Shown here: piece by piece, positions 35,901-45,953 of the stretch
Numbering within the stretch: position 1 is the first letter of the stretch
Layout of the letters: every line of letters begins with the position of its first letter
The notes under the pieces: generated by a model
Database searches by the model: none
What the model saw: the letters and a program-made list of their open reading frames with translations, nothing else
Told to the model about the DNA's origin: nothing
Position numbers and translations under genes: made by a program
From: Psoroptes ovis
Taxonomy: Eukaryota > Arthropoda > Arachnida > Sarcoptiformes > Psoroptidae
DNA length: 64,000 bases
Assembly: GCA_002943765.1 (NCBI GenBank)
Contig: PQWQ01000015.1
Location: 992,001-1,056,000, forward strand
Reading direction: 5' to 3'

Positions 35901-36946
35901 CAACAAAAGACGTGAAGCCATGAAACAATCGATATTGAATGATTCAACTGTAAATACTTCGAATAGAAAATCAAGATTTTCAAATGGAAAATCAAAATCA
36001 TCATCATCATTGCTTTTCAATTGTGGCAAAAGATCTTTGGAGAGAAAAAAGAAGAAAAATTCAAAACAAAGATTGATTTTAACTCATGAAGAAATATTGA
36101 CTTATGAAGAAGTGTGTTATTATCATCCTCGACCTAATCTAAAGGTATTGTTATAAAATTGATTCAATTGTATTTTATTCAATCAAATTAATCATTCGAT
36201 AGCGTCCGATTGTTCTTATTGGACCGGCCAACATCGGCAGACATGAATTACGACAAAGACTGATGCAAGATACTGATAGATTTGCTGCAGCTGTCCCTCA
36301 TACATCACGTCCACGCAAAGATGGTGAATTTGATGGCATTGATTATCATTTTATCTCTAGACAAATGTTTGAACATGATATAAAAGAGTGTATGTGAATT
36401 TTTAATGAAAATTTGTTCGATTTTTATCAATCATTATCATTAATCATCTAGCTCGTTTTGTTGAACATGGTGAATATGAGAAAAACTACTATGGCACATC
36501 ATTTTCTGCTATCGAAGCAGTGGTGCAATCCGGTAAAATTTGTGTTCTAAATTTACATGTTCATTCCATCCCTCTACTGCGACAGGGTCAAGCTGGTATG
36601 TAATTTCATATCCAATGTGATAAGTATCAGATTCTATTTTTCTTAATTTACTCCCTTTCAAGGAGCCAAATTGAAGCCATTTTTTGTATTTGTTGCTCCG
36701 CCAACACAACGAGAAAATTTACATCGATTATTGGCTTTAAAAAATACCAGCGAAGGAAGTTCATTTACAGTAGCAGATTATCAATCAATTATTGATGAAG
36801 CAAATGAAATTGAATTGAAATTTGGACATTTTTTCGATATGGTTTTACAAATGACCGATATCGAAAGTGCCTATCAAGAATTATTAACAGAAATCAATGC
36901 ATTAGAGCATGAACCCCAATGGATACCTAGCCAATGGATAAAATAA
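29987..36946 (+). CDS. sdt: Stardust/PALS1 MAGUK polarity scaffold
   Basis: Fourteen exons: 29987-30050, 30109-30209, 32613-32670, 33243-33434, 33493-34440, 34497-34918, 34979-35114, 35174-35341, 35397-35495, 35551-35851, 35910-36144, 36203-36389, 36452-36595 and 36663-36946. They join in frame to 1112 aa. Stardust/PALS1 links Crumbs, PATJ and PAR6 in apical polarity. Domains in order: an N-terminal PDZ-like piece (1-70); a PAR6-binding ECR1 motif near 298 (HRELPVDVPDSFV, then TPRYPPP); an ECR2-like stretch (RKKEEEEFLRSSL); L27N (about 455-505); L27C (about 588-635); PDZ (about 650-735, with PLGATVRNE and GGAAHKSG); SH3 (about 748-815, with NWWQAYREGDE); the hook; and guanylate kinase-like (908-1105). 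His, Gln and Ser runs fill 139-450. A further upstream exon cannot be ruled out. Confidence 0.95.
30210..32612 (+). other. Large stardust intron 2
   Basis: A 2.4-kb intron, far longer than the 50-75 bp typical here. No coding exon is seen inside. A second long intron follows at 32671-33242. Long 5' introns often hold enhancers or alternative promoters; this is an inference only. Confidence 0.6.
33046..33073. repeat. TG microsatellite
   Basis: A (TG)n run of about 14 units inside stardust intron 3. Confidence 0.95.
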
Positions 36947-37434
36947 TCGATTACTGTTTTAGCTAAATTTTCGTTTTTATACATATTTTTCATTGATTAA
37001 TTTTTTTTTCTCAGCCAAAAATGTTATGAAACATTTTTTTATATTATCCATTCATTTTATTATTATCATTCATATTTGTTGTTGATCTCTAATATTTTGC
37101 CATTAATTTTCATTATACGAATAATGATTATATTTAACGATTATTAATCAGTTTCCAAATTTTTTTTCAATAATTAGTGTAAATAATAAATATTTATTAC
37201 ATTTCTCATAACAAATAAAATAACAAAAAAAAATTCAAAAACGTACTTTATGAATGCTTCATGTTCGTTTAGAAAAAATTCAACGAATTTTTTTTCGAGC
37301 GCTGTGATTGGTCGATTTTTTTTTATTTTTTGGCGCCATATTTTTTGTTTGACGTTCGTGCAACTGTCTGCATGTTTTGGTTCAGATAATTTCTTAAATC
37401 GTTTTATTTATTTGTTTTATCCAAATTTAAGAAA
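36947..37434. promoter_or_regulatory. Stardust 3' region and CENP-C promoter
   Basis: It holds the stardust 3' UTR with AATAAA-type signals near 37186 and 37215, then the CENP-C promoter with an E2F-like site at 37329. No gene is seen. Confidence 0.5.
37329..37337 (+). promoter_or_regulatory. E2F-like site upstream of CENP-C
   Basis: TTTGGCGCC, about 100 bp before the CENP-C start codon, matches the E2F core TTTSGCGC. Cell-cycle control of a kinetochore gene would fit. Confidence 0.4.
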
Positions 37435-39874
37435 ATGGCTGAAAAAATTAACTGGATGGAATTGGTGAAAAATATTCTAAAAGAATCACCAACATCATCG
37501 ACTGAAAAAGCAAGACGTTCAAATCGACCAGATGAATTTTCACTCGATCTTTCATCAGTAGCATTCTCAACAATTAGTTTGGATTCATCTTATTCTGCGA
37601 AACGAGGTGAGTATTTTTTATTCATTGAATTCACAAAATTCTCATTTTTTGATTTGTGAAGGCCTAGAAGATCTCGATGAAAATTCAATTGAATTTGATT
37701 CTTCAAAAAAATCTCGACCAAGTTGTGTACCAATCGAAGAAGCATCGACAGCACAATTTACAATTAATGACGATAAATCAGCACTGAAACACATTTTATC
37801 AGAATATATAGATTCACCATACAATTCTCCATGTACACCTAATGTTATACGTAATTTGGAAAAACAAGCAACAATTTATAGTATATCGAAAACATTTCGC
37901 GACACATTTTATCAATCGAAAATACCGACCACTGAAATACATCGTCGTAATGATTCAAAATTCAGTGATTTTGTTCATCCTTCAATTAATTTGGGTATCA
38001 GCCAACAATTTGAAAATACTGAAGAATTGTCCAGCAAGTTAAATGCTGGCAAATTAACAACTGAAATCAGAGTAATCAATGAAAATGATGGCGAGATGTT
38101 CAAAAATAGTTCTAAAGTTGAAATGATTCAAATTCTATCTTTTTCCAATGATAAACATGCAAACGAAAGTGTAGTGAAATCATCGATTTCGAAAAAATCA
38201 AATGAATATAATGACGATTATGAAAACGTCGAAATAGATGATGTAAATGAACCAGTCCGAATTATTGAAATAAAAACAGTTTCGAATGATGATGAAAAGC
38301 TTGATGATTCCAAGGCACCTATTGTTGAGATTCCATCTACTCTGGATGATAAAGAAATTTCACGATCAATTGAAAGTGAAATCGAGAATGAAGCTAAAGT
38401 AACACATAATGATGATGACAAATCATATGAAAATGATAAGTTGTATGAGGAAAAAGTAGAAAAACATGTTGATAGTGAATCTGATGAAAAATTAAATAGC
38501 CGAAATGTTGAAGATGATCACAATGAATTATCCAGCCAAAATGATGATGAATCTAGTGTGCAACTCAATTATGATGACACTGATCATGATGGAAATGAAT
38601 CGATCTCCTTGCCTGATGATGGCCTAGAAATTGAATCGAGGATCGATGAGGATGATTGTTCTCGTGAATCGAATTCCAGCAGAGAAGATTCTGAAAAAAT
38701 CAATAGCCCTAAAAATTCATCATCTATTTCATCACCGCTAAGATCATTACAAGCTACGTTCACAAAATCTGAAAATGCAAAAAATCTTGAATCAAATTCG
38801 GCATCTCATCAAATGAACAAATCATCATCATCATCATCAATAACTAATAATGATCAGTCATCAATTTCGACGAAAAATGATAAATTGTCATCATCGCAGC
38901 AAGATATATGTTCGTTTATTATCACAGACATTAGATCATTTGGAATGAAATCGTTGGTTCCTTATGAATTAGATTCAACAGGAGAAAAATCACAATCAGT
39001 TTGCATGAATTTTTGTCAGTCTATCAATGAAAGTTTTAATAATGATATTATTAATCATGAAGCTGTGGATATTCATTCAATGAATGCATCAATGTCTCCG
39101 ATCCGTCCAGATGATGATCATGAAAACCATGATGATAACAATAATGATCATGATATGAATGATTTAGAAAAATCTGATCCACCTGTTATTATTAGAAATA
39201 AGAAGAAAAAAGTAAGAAGTAGCATCGTTAATTATGAAACACATCTGCGTAGATCTAAGCGGAATCGTATTAAGCCCTTAGATTATTGGCGTTCTGAACG
39301 TCCGATTTATAAACAAATCAATGATCAAAATATAATAATGCCAGTGCTTGTTGGTGTTTCACAACCACAAGAAATAAATAGAATTCGCCGTTCAAACAAA
39401 AGAAACAAAAAGAAAATTGTCCATGAAAATCATTATAATGAAGATATACCTGCACCACAAATTCGAAAACAAAGGTTTCAAAATGTTCTCGATTTATCTG
39501 TTCATTCGAAAAAATTCAAATTATTAAATGATTGTGAATCATCATATAATAAATATGATTTCCAACCATCAGACAAATCTAAAGGAGTATACACAGCATT
39601 GATCGGTGGAAATGATAAAACAGTAAAATTTGGTATGATACGTTTCGAAGCATTCGCAACGAAAAATAAAGGACGTAATGGTGCATATTTCACAAATTTT
39701 ACTGTCATATATGGTACAATAATGTTTAAGATAGATGATGAAGATGAGAAAATCGCTAAAACCGGAGCACATTTCAGTATTAATCCAAGATCATATTATT
39801 TGATACAAAATGTACGCGATGATGAAGCGCTGTTAAAATTCACCATAATAAAAACAGTGGATCAATCAAATTGA
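37435..39874 (+). CDS. CENPC: Centromere protein C (CENP-C / Mif2)
   Basis: Two exons, 37435-37606 and 37662-39874, joined in phase 1; 794 aa. CENP-C ties the centromeric nucleosome to the outer kinetochore. Near residues 587-605 lies the CENP-C motif, RRSKRNRIKPLDYWRSE, whose basic residues and W bind CENP-A/H2A nucleosomes. The C-terminal cupin dimerisation domain spans about 690-790 (TVKFGMIRF, GTIMFKID, FSINPRSYYLIQN). The middle (about 150-450) is acidic and of low complexity, rich in Asp, Glu and Ser, as in other CENP-C proteins. The N-terminus is short and shows no clear Mis12-binding element. It is convergent with GHITM, 163 bp apart. Confidence 0.93.
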
Positions 39875-40037
39875 ATATAATTATTTTGTAGGGATTTTTT
39901 TTCACTTGATTTTAATTGAAAACATTTATTTTTTCACTATTAAACATAATTTTTTTTTGACATTTGTCTTTTCAAAATAATATTATTTTGATTATAATTA
40001 AAAAGATTTTTTTTAGCCATTCATTTGAATCTTTTTT

Positions 40038-41194
40038 TTAACGTCTTTTCGATCCACCACCACCTGCTAATATTGTGGCAATTCTTACGAAAATGTTGAT
40101 AACGTCCATGTAAATTGATATTGAGCTAATTTCAGTTAATTCAAAAATGTTAATTTGTGTATTTTTCAATGATTGTAACTTACGCATTGATAGGATCATA
40201 AGGAACCATGTGATATGGTGGATGTGTTTCGGCACGACGTATGATACGTTGTGTATCATAAAGTAAAAATGCTGAAAATAATAACAAACCGCCATACAAA
40301 CTGATTGAATATAATGATGCACCTAATGCTGTTGTTGGCGGCAAAAACATTGAACCAAGTGAAGCTGCAAAAACAAATCCTAAACCAATAGCTAATGGAC
40401 CAGACATTGTCAAAAATTTATCATTTGGTGCACAATAGGCAATTGCAGACAATGCACCGGCTATTCCGCCAGTATATATTGCTGCTCGTAACATAATGGG
40501 ACCACCTAATATGCAAAGCGGTGCGATAACAGCACCTACTACACCACAATGCAATAACCATGCTAATTGTTTGGTACCGAATCCTTTTTGATATGGTATT
40601 GATTGTGCAATCATTGATGTGCCAATCATGGCACCGATCGTTAATAGAATTCCCATGAACGAATTTCTCGTCACCATATTCATAATCATTGGACTACGGA
40701 AAGCTGCTACTGCCGAACCGGCCGTGACGGCTAATCCTGATCCAAAATAAAAATAGGTACTTTTGATGCGCTCCTGGACATATTTTGGCCAAGCACTATG
40801 GAAAAAAATCAAAATAAAATATAGTAAAAACAATATATCAAATAGTGTCATACTAAGAATTTTCGAACGTTCCAGGCGTGTTACTCAGTCCAAAACCATA
40901 ATAACAAAGAGCTCCAAGACCAAACAATGATGCACCGGCAACAGCAGATGATCCAATAGAAAATGGCGCACCAGAAGTGGGCTGCATTAGAATTTCTTTC
41001 AATGATCGTCGCTCTTTAGTGACTGGAATCGATCGAATTGTTGCACCACGAGCTCCTCGACGTCCAGCGGTAAAATATCTAACATTTTGTATTAAAGATG
41101 TGCCATTCTTTGCTGAGCTGGTTGTGTTGATGATCATAAAATTTTTTTGCCGCAAACAGCTAAAAATAAATGGATTTCTAACGAAAATGGACAT
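40038..41194 (-). CDS. GHITM: Growth hormone-inducible transmembrane protein (TMBIM5/MICS1)
   Basis: Three exons: 40854-41194, 40184-40795 and 40038-40125, phases 2 and 2; 346 aa. GHITM is an inner mitochondrial membrane member of the Bax-inhibitor-1 family, involved in cristae shape and ion exchange. The N-terminus is rich in Arg, Ser and Asn with few acidic residues, as a mitochondrial presequence should be. Seven or eight hydrophobic segments follow (about 85-340). BI-1 family marks include the LLYDTQRIIRRAE stretch and the late SIYMDVINIFVRIATIL encoded across the last intron. I chose ATG 41194; the in-frame codon 15 bp upstream is GTG. It shares a 273-bp divergent promoter region with the unknown gene at 41468. 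Confidence 0.95.
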
Positions 41195-41467
41195 TTTATT
41201 GATTTTCACTTTTCTTAATTGAAAATTTGAATTATATTCAGAAATTAGAATTAGTTGTTACTGACGCAATTTATTTGTTTATTTTGAGAATGAGAAAAAA
41301 TGCATAAAAATACAAAAACAAAAAAAATGTCAAAAATTGAATTAGCTGCCATCTGTTTCAAAATGCAGAGATTGTTTGTCAAATGTTTATTTTTTAGGCG
41401 CTTTTTTTATTATTAATTTGAAAATTATCGAATTCAACTACGAATCGGGTTTTTTTCCGTCTGAAAA

Positions 41468-42034
41468 ATGGATGAACAAAAAGGATTAAATGAAATTATT
41501 CAAACATTTTTAGTTGAAGAATTAAAAGAAAAATTTGGCGCCCAATATGATCGATTGAAAATGTATAAAAATGTCGATATTTTCGAGAAAAAATCTCCAA
41601 TTTTGGTTGAAAAATTTGATACTTTAATTGTAAGTATATTTGTTCGAAATTTCTAAACAAGTAATTTAATTTCCCTAATGCTAAGGATAATGTTGAATCG
41701 AAATTGGATGCAAGTGTCAAGAAAATTCAGTCGAAAAATGAATTAAATGAAGATTTTTGTATGACTGATGAAACAATCGATGTATTATTGAAAATACGAA
41801 ATGTAAGTCGCGTTTAAAATTGTAAATTTCCACTATTTTTCTCATATTTTGATTTGTTATTAATAGTCTTTGAATCAAATTGAAAAGACAAATGAAAAAA
41901 TTATCAAAACAACTGCAGTAAATGAATTAATGGCCAAAGAGAAAGATGATCAAAAACGAACACTAGAGTTACTGGAAAATGAACAATTAATGACCGACAT
42001 TTTTTGCAGCAAACCGCCAAATCAAGCTCAATGA
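41468..42034 (+). CDS. Small coiled-coil protein of unknown function
   Basis: Three exons, 41468-41629, 41686-41802 and 41867-42034, all phase 0; 148 aa. Each junction has a proper GT/AG and the frame stays open, so the gene looks real. The protein is charged and largely helical: EELKEKFGAQYDRLK near 17-31, ESKLDASVKKIQSK in the middle, and NQIEKTNEKIIK near 97-108, with heptad-like hydrophobic spacing. There is no signal peptide and no membrane segment. I do not recognise the family. Size and composition would fit a subunit of a small helical complex (kinetochore, BLOC or dynactin type), but this is a guess. Confidence 0.7.
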
Positions 42035-42377
42035 TTGCTCACTAAATTTTCTTCTAATCAATATTAATTTTTTTGGAACAATCGCAAATTTCGATTAAAT
42101 TTGAGAAATATTTTTATATAAAATTATATCAATCAATTTTTCTTTATTGAGTAATTTTTTTCAATTATACCAAAATAAAATTCATAATAATGAATATGAA
42201 TTTATCACAATGGCTAGATTGCTTTGCCAGACATTGATCTTCATAGAGCTTATTGTACATTGAATTTTTGCTTTCATATCCAAAGGAAATCAAACTTCCT
42301 GAAATCTTTATTTGGTTTTCATTTTTAATTCATTTGTTCAAAATCCAAACTACATACATCATTATTAATAATAAAGA
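42035..42377. other. Spacer before BRK1
   Basis: A 343-bp AT-rich gap with the 3' UTR of the coiled-coil gene and the BRK1 promoter. No further feature is seen. Confidence 0.5.
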
Positions 42378-42641
42378 ATGGAAAATGATCAAGAATCATC
42401 TCTTTATAATGAAAATATTGTAAATGATTGGGAAAATCGTCAATTCATCATTAAAATTACTGATTTAACAACAAATTTTTCAAATAAATTGAATAATATT
42501 TGTATTATGATGCAAACAAGATTAAAAATTTTAAATCATAAATTAGAATTATTAGAAAAACAAATCGATTATGTTGAAAAGACAATTAGTTCAAATAATA
42601 ACAATCTTATCAATTATGAAATGAAAGATGATATTGACTAA
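42378..42641 (+). CDS. BRK1: BRICK1 (HSPC300), SCAR/WAVE complex subunit
   Basis: A single exon of 87 aa; most animal BRK1 proteins have about 75. BRK1 is the smallest subunit of the WAVE regulatory complex, which turns Rac signals into Arp2/3-driven actin branching. The sequence follows the family: IVNDWENRQFI at 14-24 (compare IHQDWANREYI), TRLKILNHKLELLE in the trimer-forming helix, and QIDYVEKTI near the end. The C-terminal extension is Asn-rich and acidic. The 3' end faces the FIBP gene with a 54-bp gap. Confidence 0.92.
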   Translation: MENDQESSLYNENIVNDWENRQFIIKITDLTTNFSNKLNNICIMMQTRLKILNHKLELLEKQIDYVEKTISSNNNNLINYEMKDDID

Positions 42642-42695
42642 ATAAAAAAACATGAAAACGACCAAAAACAGGTAAATTTTTAAAAAAATTTGAAC

Positions 42696-44000
42696 TCAAA
42701 TATATGAAATATATTGATAATACATTTTCATTACACAATTATTGAATGTAGAAATGAAACGATTCCATACTTTGAGAAGATTACGATTGCTACGAATAAT
42801 AAGATTGAAAATAAAATAATTTTAAAATTAAAATAAAATATATTCATCACATTTACAAACATACTTTTTAAATGAATCAATGAATTGGGGACTTTCCTGA
42901 TAATGTTGTAGAAATAATGTAATTTCAGTTTGATTAAATTTAATTGCTTTGAATAATTCAATGATTTTTTCAACAATGTCAAGAAAAAAATCCCTTATTT
43001 CTTTGCTGTGGTTTAGACCATAAGCAATGTTGATGATGTTCCTAGAGATATTCTAACGAAAGTTTGAAAATCGTTTAATTTGAGATTGATAAATGAAAAT
43101 TTGAAAATTACTTTGAAAGCCTGATCGACATCATTATATTTTTTTTCTGTTAGATGCGATTTCAACATTCGTAATACTAGTAGACGATGTTCTTCAAGAT
43201 TTTCTTTTTCCAATAAAGTACGCAAATCTCGTAAATCATGCAAAAATTCTCGATCAATATCCATAGATGTTTCATCATATTTACATTCAGGATTATTGCA
43301 CGACCAATTATTCATTATTTCCAATGAACAGTATAAAAAATCTTGGAATTGAAGATATTGGAGTTTTCTTTTTGATGTTTCAAAACGATTATTCGCTATA
43401 TAAACAATGGCAGCATATTTTTTTGCCAAATCTTGTGGTAGCAAAAAATGTGATTGAATATTATGACATAGATTACCGGGAATGTCTTCAACCATTTTGA
43501 ACACTCGTTTTATATTATCAAATTGTCTTCGACAGCTTTTTATAGAAACATCAGTCCGTTCACTGATTTCGTCCAATTCTTTACGATTTCTAGCCGATAA
43601 TTTTTTTCCTAAAATTTCACGAACAACAGAATCCTTGAAATCATAATATTTCTCAATCAACATTTGTTGAGTGGCCGGTGTCATTTGAAATGTCCATTGT
43701 TCTGATAATTGTATTGGAATATGTAATAATTTTTCCAACATTTGAAATGTACGATATTGATCCCAAACATAGCTAATAATAAGATTTTCATGAACATTCG
43801 TAAGATTTATATCTTTTTCTTGTATTTCTTTGGCTGCTTGTTGAGCTATGAAAAATTCCATGATTATTATTTGAAACATAACTTACAAATTATCACTCAT
43901 ATCGGTAATAATTACCTGGATAACCATCAAGCCAATAATCGTAAATTTTCGGATCAATCAATGTATTATTACCGATGAATACATCTACTTCTGTAAACAT
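42696..44000 (-). CDS. FIBP: Acidic FGF intracellular-binding protein
   Basis: Four exons: 43916-44000, 43112-43845, 42865-43052 and 42696-42789, phases 1, 0 and 2; 366 aa, near the 357-364 of vertebrate FIBP. FIBP binds internalised acidic FGF in vertebrates; its ancestral role is unclear. Exon 1 encodes VDVFIGNNTLIDPKIYDYWLDGY, as in the family start. Exon 2 has YRTFQMLEKLL, LGKKLS, KSCRRQFDNIKRVFK and KYAAIVYIANNRFET. Exons 3 and 4 encode the EIRDFFLDIVEK and VWNRFISTFNNCVMKMYYQ parts, matching the family C-terminus (LWDRYMGTLRGCLLRLYHD). A small membrane-protein frame overlaps its start. Confidence 0.94.
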
Positions 44001-44230
44001 TTTTTTGTTACTGATTGATGTTGCTGTTGTTGATGTTCTGATCGCTGATATAAATGAGGATGATGTTGTCCGGGAGGATGTTGATGATGATGATTCTCGT
44101 TGAAACAAAATAAAACCAAAATTAGAATAAACAATGCTAATGCTGAAAATATAAATGCAAATATTGCTGTTGAACAATAAAAATTTCGCACAACATTTAC
44201 TTGACAATAACATTCTTCTTGTTCTGTCAT
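43985..44230 (-). CDS. Small single-pass membrane protein ORF overlapping the FIBP start
   Basis: ATG at 44230, 81 aa, unspliced. It reads MTEQEECYCQV, then one strong hydrophobic segment (about 20-45) followed by NENHHHQHPPG and a His/Gln-rich tail. The stop at 43985 lies 16 bp past the FIBP start codon in another frame. It could be a separate small gene, an upstream frame on the FIBP mRNA, or chance. The Cys-rich start plus a clean membrane span favours a real product. I do not recognise the family. Confidence 0.45.
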   Translation of the reverse strand: MTEQEECYCQVNVVRNFYCSTAIFAFIFSALALFILILVLFCFNENHHHQHPPGQHHPHLYQRSEHQQQQHQSVTKKCLQK

Positions 44231-44415
44231 AATAGTTTTGAATTTTCTAAATTTCAAAGCCAAATGATGTTGAAATAGTTATTATTGAAATTTGCAAACG
44301 CGTTATGAAATTATGAAATTTTGACTTGGTTTTTATAAACTAGAAAATATTCCGAAATTCCATTTGTTTTTATTAAAATTCAAATTAAATTTTATTGATT
44401 TATTCCATTGAAACA
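44231..44415. promoter_or_regulatory. Compact divergent promoter, FIBP side / URM1
   Basis: Only 185 bp separate the small membrane ORF (or 415 bp the FIBP start) from URM1 on the other strand. No specific motif is recognised. Confidence 0.45.
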
Positions 44416-44712
44416 ATGAATATTACGGTTGAATTTACTGGTGGTGCTGAATTGTTGTTCGGTAATCAGAAAAAACATCAAATTGAATTGGAATCCAATA
44501 TTCATGATAAATGGACCATAAAACATTTAATTCATCATCTTCGCGATGAATATCTTAAAGAAAGACCTGAATTATTTTGTAATGGTGATAGTGTTAGACC
44601 TGGAATTCTGGTACTAGTTAATGACACTGATTGGGAATTATTGGGCGATAAAGATTATGTCATTCAACCTAATGATCAAATTTCATTTATATCAACGCTT
44701 CATGGTGGATGA
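44416..44712 (+). CDS. URM1: Ubiquitin-related modifier 1
   Basis: A single exon of 98 aa. URM1 is a sulphur carrier: it is thiocarboxylated at its C-terminus and gives sulphur for 2-thiolation of tRNA wobble uridines; it can also conjugate to proteins. The sequence has EFTGGAELLFGNQKKH, ERPELFCNGDSVRPGILVLVND, DWELLG and the essential ending STLHGG with its diglycine. The ATG at 44416 is used because the earlier in-frame codon is TTG. AATAAA lies about 30 bp past the stop. Confidence 0.97.
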   Translation: MNITVEFTGGAELLFGNQKKHQIELESNIHDKWTIKHLIHHLRDEYLKERPELFCNGDSVRPGILVLVNDTDWELLGDKDYVIQPNDQISFISTLHGG

Positions 44713-45043
44713 TTCACACAAAATTTTTTTTCATAATCATTGAATAAACCTTTAAAAAATGCCCACATTTCAAATTCTCATTCTAAAAATTTGTTTATTT
44801 CTCATTAATACCAGGAAAAAAAATCAAAATAAACCTTGATTATTTTATTAAAATATTTACAAAATGAATATAATAAAAATAATTGTTTTTTCTTAAAATG
44901 TCAACTTAATAGAACGATGATTGTTTTCATTTTTTAAAAATAGCTGTTTCATTAGTTTGTAACTGCACTAAGATATGTCGTCATTATCGCATTTCATAAA
45001 ATCCTTGAAATCCATAGTCTTACATACTGTCTCTTTTAGTTGA
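44713..45043. other. Spacer between URM1 and the syntaxin-6-like gene
   Basis: A 331-bp gap between convergent 3' ends with poly-A signals. No gene is seen. Confidence 0.5.
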
Positions 45044-45953
45044 TCACCAAAGCAAAAACATTAATAAAACAATGATTACTGTTCCTGCAAAACCGGCAAT
45101 CATTTTTTGCTTATCATCTTTTCGATTGCGAATAGAAAAATTTGATTAATATCTTTTTAATCTAAAGAAAACAATTACCTATATTTTGCCATAATCTACG
45201 AATTCCTTCAAATTTATTTAATCTTGTGTTGATGACATTAATTGTATGGTCAGTTTCATCTAATGTACTATAAAATTCAAAAATATATTGATTATACTCA
45301 AATTTGAAAAAAAGGTTCATTCATCTTACATTGAATGATTTGGTACATAAGGTGATTTGTGAGATTCATCATCGTCAAACGCAGCTGGTTGCTTATTATT
45401 TGTCGAATTATCTGGTTCATTAATTAATCTATAATATTTTGGCCCATTTGTTGTCAAAACTTGTTGTGAACCAAAATTAATTGAATAATCGACTTTTTTA
45501 AATATATTATTTCCTTTGGTCAATTGTTCGCTCATTGATTGTATTTCTTCACGTGTTTTATCGATGAAAGATTTACGTTTATTCATTTCATTACTATCCA
45601 ATGTTGTTGCTCTTTCACTATTTTCTACATTCATCAAATATGGAAAAATTATACTCGAATCGACTTGAATAATTATAAATCAATTACCTAAAGATTCTTC
45701 TAATTCATCTAGATCCCATTGTATACTTTTTAAACCGTTTTTCAATTCGGTCACGAACGCAGAATAATCTTCGCGAGATAATTCACCGGGATTCGTTTGC
45801 AATTCTGTCCATCTGGTGAAATTATTTCTTAACTTATGCAATGCATCGAATACTTCACTTTAATTTTAAGAAAAAAAACAAATTAGTCAAAGTTCAATTA
45901 AATCATTAGAATAAATACTTTTGAACAATCAAAAATGGATCTTCCAAAGACAT
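45044..45953 (-). CDS. Syntaxin-6/10-like protein with shortened SNARE region
   Basis: Five exons: 45919-45953, 45688-45857, 45330-45624, 45179-45267 and 45044-45117, joining in frame to 220 aa. The N-terminus is the syntaxin-6 domain: MSLEDPFLIVQ, RWTELQ, LKNGLKSIQWDLDELEESL, then FIDKTREEIQSM. The C-terminus has a membrane anchor (MIAGFAGTVIIVLLMFLLW). The SNARE region keeps only the second half: LDETDHTINVINTRLNKF aligns with LEDFSHELESTQSRLDNV of STX6. The first half, including the central Gln layer, is replaced by an acidic Asn/Pro stretch. Syntaxin-6 is a Qc-SNARE of the trans-Golgi and endosomes. Either the gene is degraded, an exon is missed, or the protein works differently. Confidence 0.82.

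Noticed and set aside
43893..44213. Extended FIBP N-terminus reading up to 44213
   Set aside because: The FIBP family starts at the MFTEVDVFIGN position (44000). The upstream part does not match the family and comes from the frame overlapping the small membrane ORF.
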